Below, one piece after another: positions 63,254 to 64,000 of a DNA stretch of 64,000 nt (the first letter of the stretch is position 1; every line of letters begins with the position of its first letter). Below the pieces are notes generated by a model. That model saw only the letters and a list, made by a program, of their open reading frames with translations. It was not told the DNA's origin and searched no databases. The translations under genes and the position numbers were made by a program. This DNA is from Tenericutes bacterium MO-XQ (GTDB lineage Bacteria > Bacillota_I > Bacilli_A > Acholeplasmatales > Acholeplasmataceae). Location: the NCBI GenBank assembly GCA_002838185.1, contig CP017948.1:1116001-1180000 (forward strand), read 5' to 3'.

Positions 63254-64000
63254 ATGAACTTAAGAGTAGAGATTGCAAGACTTGGACTTAAACTTATTTT
63301 TCATTCAAAATATAGGTTTGTAATAACATATGAGGATTTTGATAGAAAGCGAAAAGAACCATTTTTCCTGATTTCAAATCATGCCTCATTAAATGATCCT
63401 TTATATGTTGGAATGAACATTAAACATTATCCATATCCAGTAGCAAGTAATATATTATACACACATCCTGTGATGAAATTTGCTTTAAATCATATAGTAA
63501 AATCGATTCCTAAAAGAAAAGGTCAGTCTGATATTCAGACGATTAGACTCATATTAAATGCATTTCAAAAAGACAAAAGAGGTATTATGATCTTTCCTGA
63601 AGGGAATTCTTCTTTTTTTGGAGAACAAACTCCAACTGATTATATGGCAACAGCAAAAATCGTTAAAAAGATTAGTCATGATTTAGTAATGGCTAAAATT
63701 GATGGTGGCTTTTTTTCTAGTCCAAGATGGGGTGTAAAAAGAAGAAGACCACAATTTCATATCCATTATTATACGTTACATAAAAAAGAAGAACTTGATC
63801 AGATGTCATTAGAAGCTATTGCAAAATCGATTGAAGAAGCAATTCGTTATAATGATTACGAGTGGAATCGCGATAAGCATATCAAGTATAAGTCATCCAA
63901 AAAAGCAGTTGGTTTAGAACAATACATATATGCGTGTCCTAAATGTGAACAACTTCAAACAATACAAACACATAAAAATGATGTGCTATGTACATCTTGT
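63254..64000 (+). CDS. PlsC-type 1-acylglycerol-3-phosphate acyltransferase (partial, runs off the right edge)
   Basis: The first 249 residues are visible; the frame is open at the window end. The acyltransferase motifs are S-N-H-A-S-L-N-D near residues 42-49 (N-H-x4-D) and I-F-P-E-G-N-S near 114-120. This family transfers an acyl chain to lysophosphatidate in membrane lipid synthesis. The last visible part has C-P-K-C near 228 and C-T-S-C at 246-249, a probable zinc ribbon appended to the enzyme, which is not usual for PlsC. AAGGAG precedes the ATG. Confidence 0.85.
   Translation, partial: MNLRVEIARLGLKLIFHSKYRFVITYEDFDRKRKEPFFLISNHASLNDPLYVGMNIKHYPYPVASNILYTHPVMKFALNHIVKSIPKRKGQSDIQTIRLILNAFQKDKRGIMIFPEGNSSFFGEQTPTDYMATAKIVKKISHDLVMAKIDGGFFSSPRWGVKRRRPQFHIHYYTLHKKEELDQMSLEAIAKSIEEAIRYNDYEWNRDKHIKYKSSKKAVGLEQYIYACPKCEQLQTIQTHKNDVLCTSC

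Overview
The window is AT-rich DNA from a wall-less Firmicute relative, most likely Acholeplasma or a close member of the Acholeplasmataceae. Three things point there. TGA is used as a genuine stop (ends at 6279, 9425, 22738, 57253) while tryptophan is TGG, which excludes Mycoplasma/Spiroplasma. The gene content (MEP-pathway ispG, FakA/FakB-type fatty-acid genes, hrcA-grpE-dnaK-dnaJ, yceD-rpmF, rsmH with no mraZ or ftsL beside it) fits acholeplasmas. A GH94 laminaribiose phosphorylase is already known from Acholeplasma laidlawii. The species assignment is inference.

Region 1 (1-1630) is an ISL3-type insertion sequence placed just after an intrinsic terminator, followed by a regulated promoter. 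Region 2 (1634-25849) is the accessory heart of the window, a beta-1,3-glucan utilisation locus. It encodes a GH94 phosphorylase, a small cupin, an intracellular GH16 glucanase, a LacI-family regulator, a second very large phosphorylase-like enzyme, a multi-CBM surface lipoprotein, a solute-binding lipoprotein, a 1022-residue membrane-anchored binding protein, two complete pairs of ABC permeases, an NHL/TPR/Yip1 membrane protein, a large DUF5696-like anchored protein and a secreted GH16 laminarinase lipoprotein. Junctions from 16552 onward mostly overlap by 1-8 bases. No ABC ATPase and no beta-glucosidase is present, so uptake probably borrows a housekeeping ATPase and breakdown is phosphorolytic, giving glucose-1-phosphate. 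Three copies of a GAAACCGGTTTC-type palindrome mark the promoters of both phosphorylase genes and are the likely LacI-family operators.

Region 3 (25850-28190) holds a candidate small RNA with a C7 loop and an orphan OmpR-type response regulator. Two small genes follow, whose promoters carry PhoP-box-like TTAAGA repeats. A tRNA-Lys(CTT) lies at 28227-28302 on the minus strand. Region 4 (28497-35894) is a tightly overlapped run (Nudix hydrolase, unknown membrane proteins, phosphoesterase lipoprotein, hotdog thioesterase, ABC-F protein), then a copper operon copZ-copA-csoR behind a perfect 20-bp palindrome.

Region 5 (35915-48759) is mostly housekeeping: ispG, rpmG, an MBL hydrolase, the hrcA-grpE-dnaK-dnaJ heat-shock operon with a degenerate CIRCE, a DhaL-DegV (FakA-FakB) fusion, a DUF2177-like membrane protein, lplA, a lysine-rich protein, yceD-rpmF and rsmH-mgsA. 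Region 6 (49135-50778) is an intact IS3-family element with a -1 frameshift signal. Region 7 (50812-64000) has a Fur-family regulator, nadD-nadE-mnmA, recD2, a YwaF-like membrane protein, the glycogen genes glgA-glgC, a Nudix-HD fusion, ald, and a plsC-type acyltransferase cut by the right edge.

A metabolic thread links distant parts. Phosphorolysis of glucan gives glucose-1-phosphate, the direct substrate of GlgC. CcpA cre-like sites lie before the GH94 gene, in the glgA promoter and before ald. All functional statements come from reading motifs and context; no database search was run.
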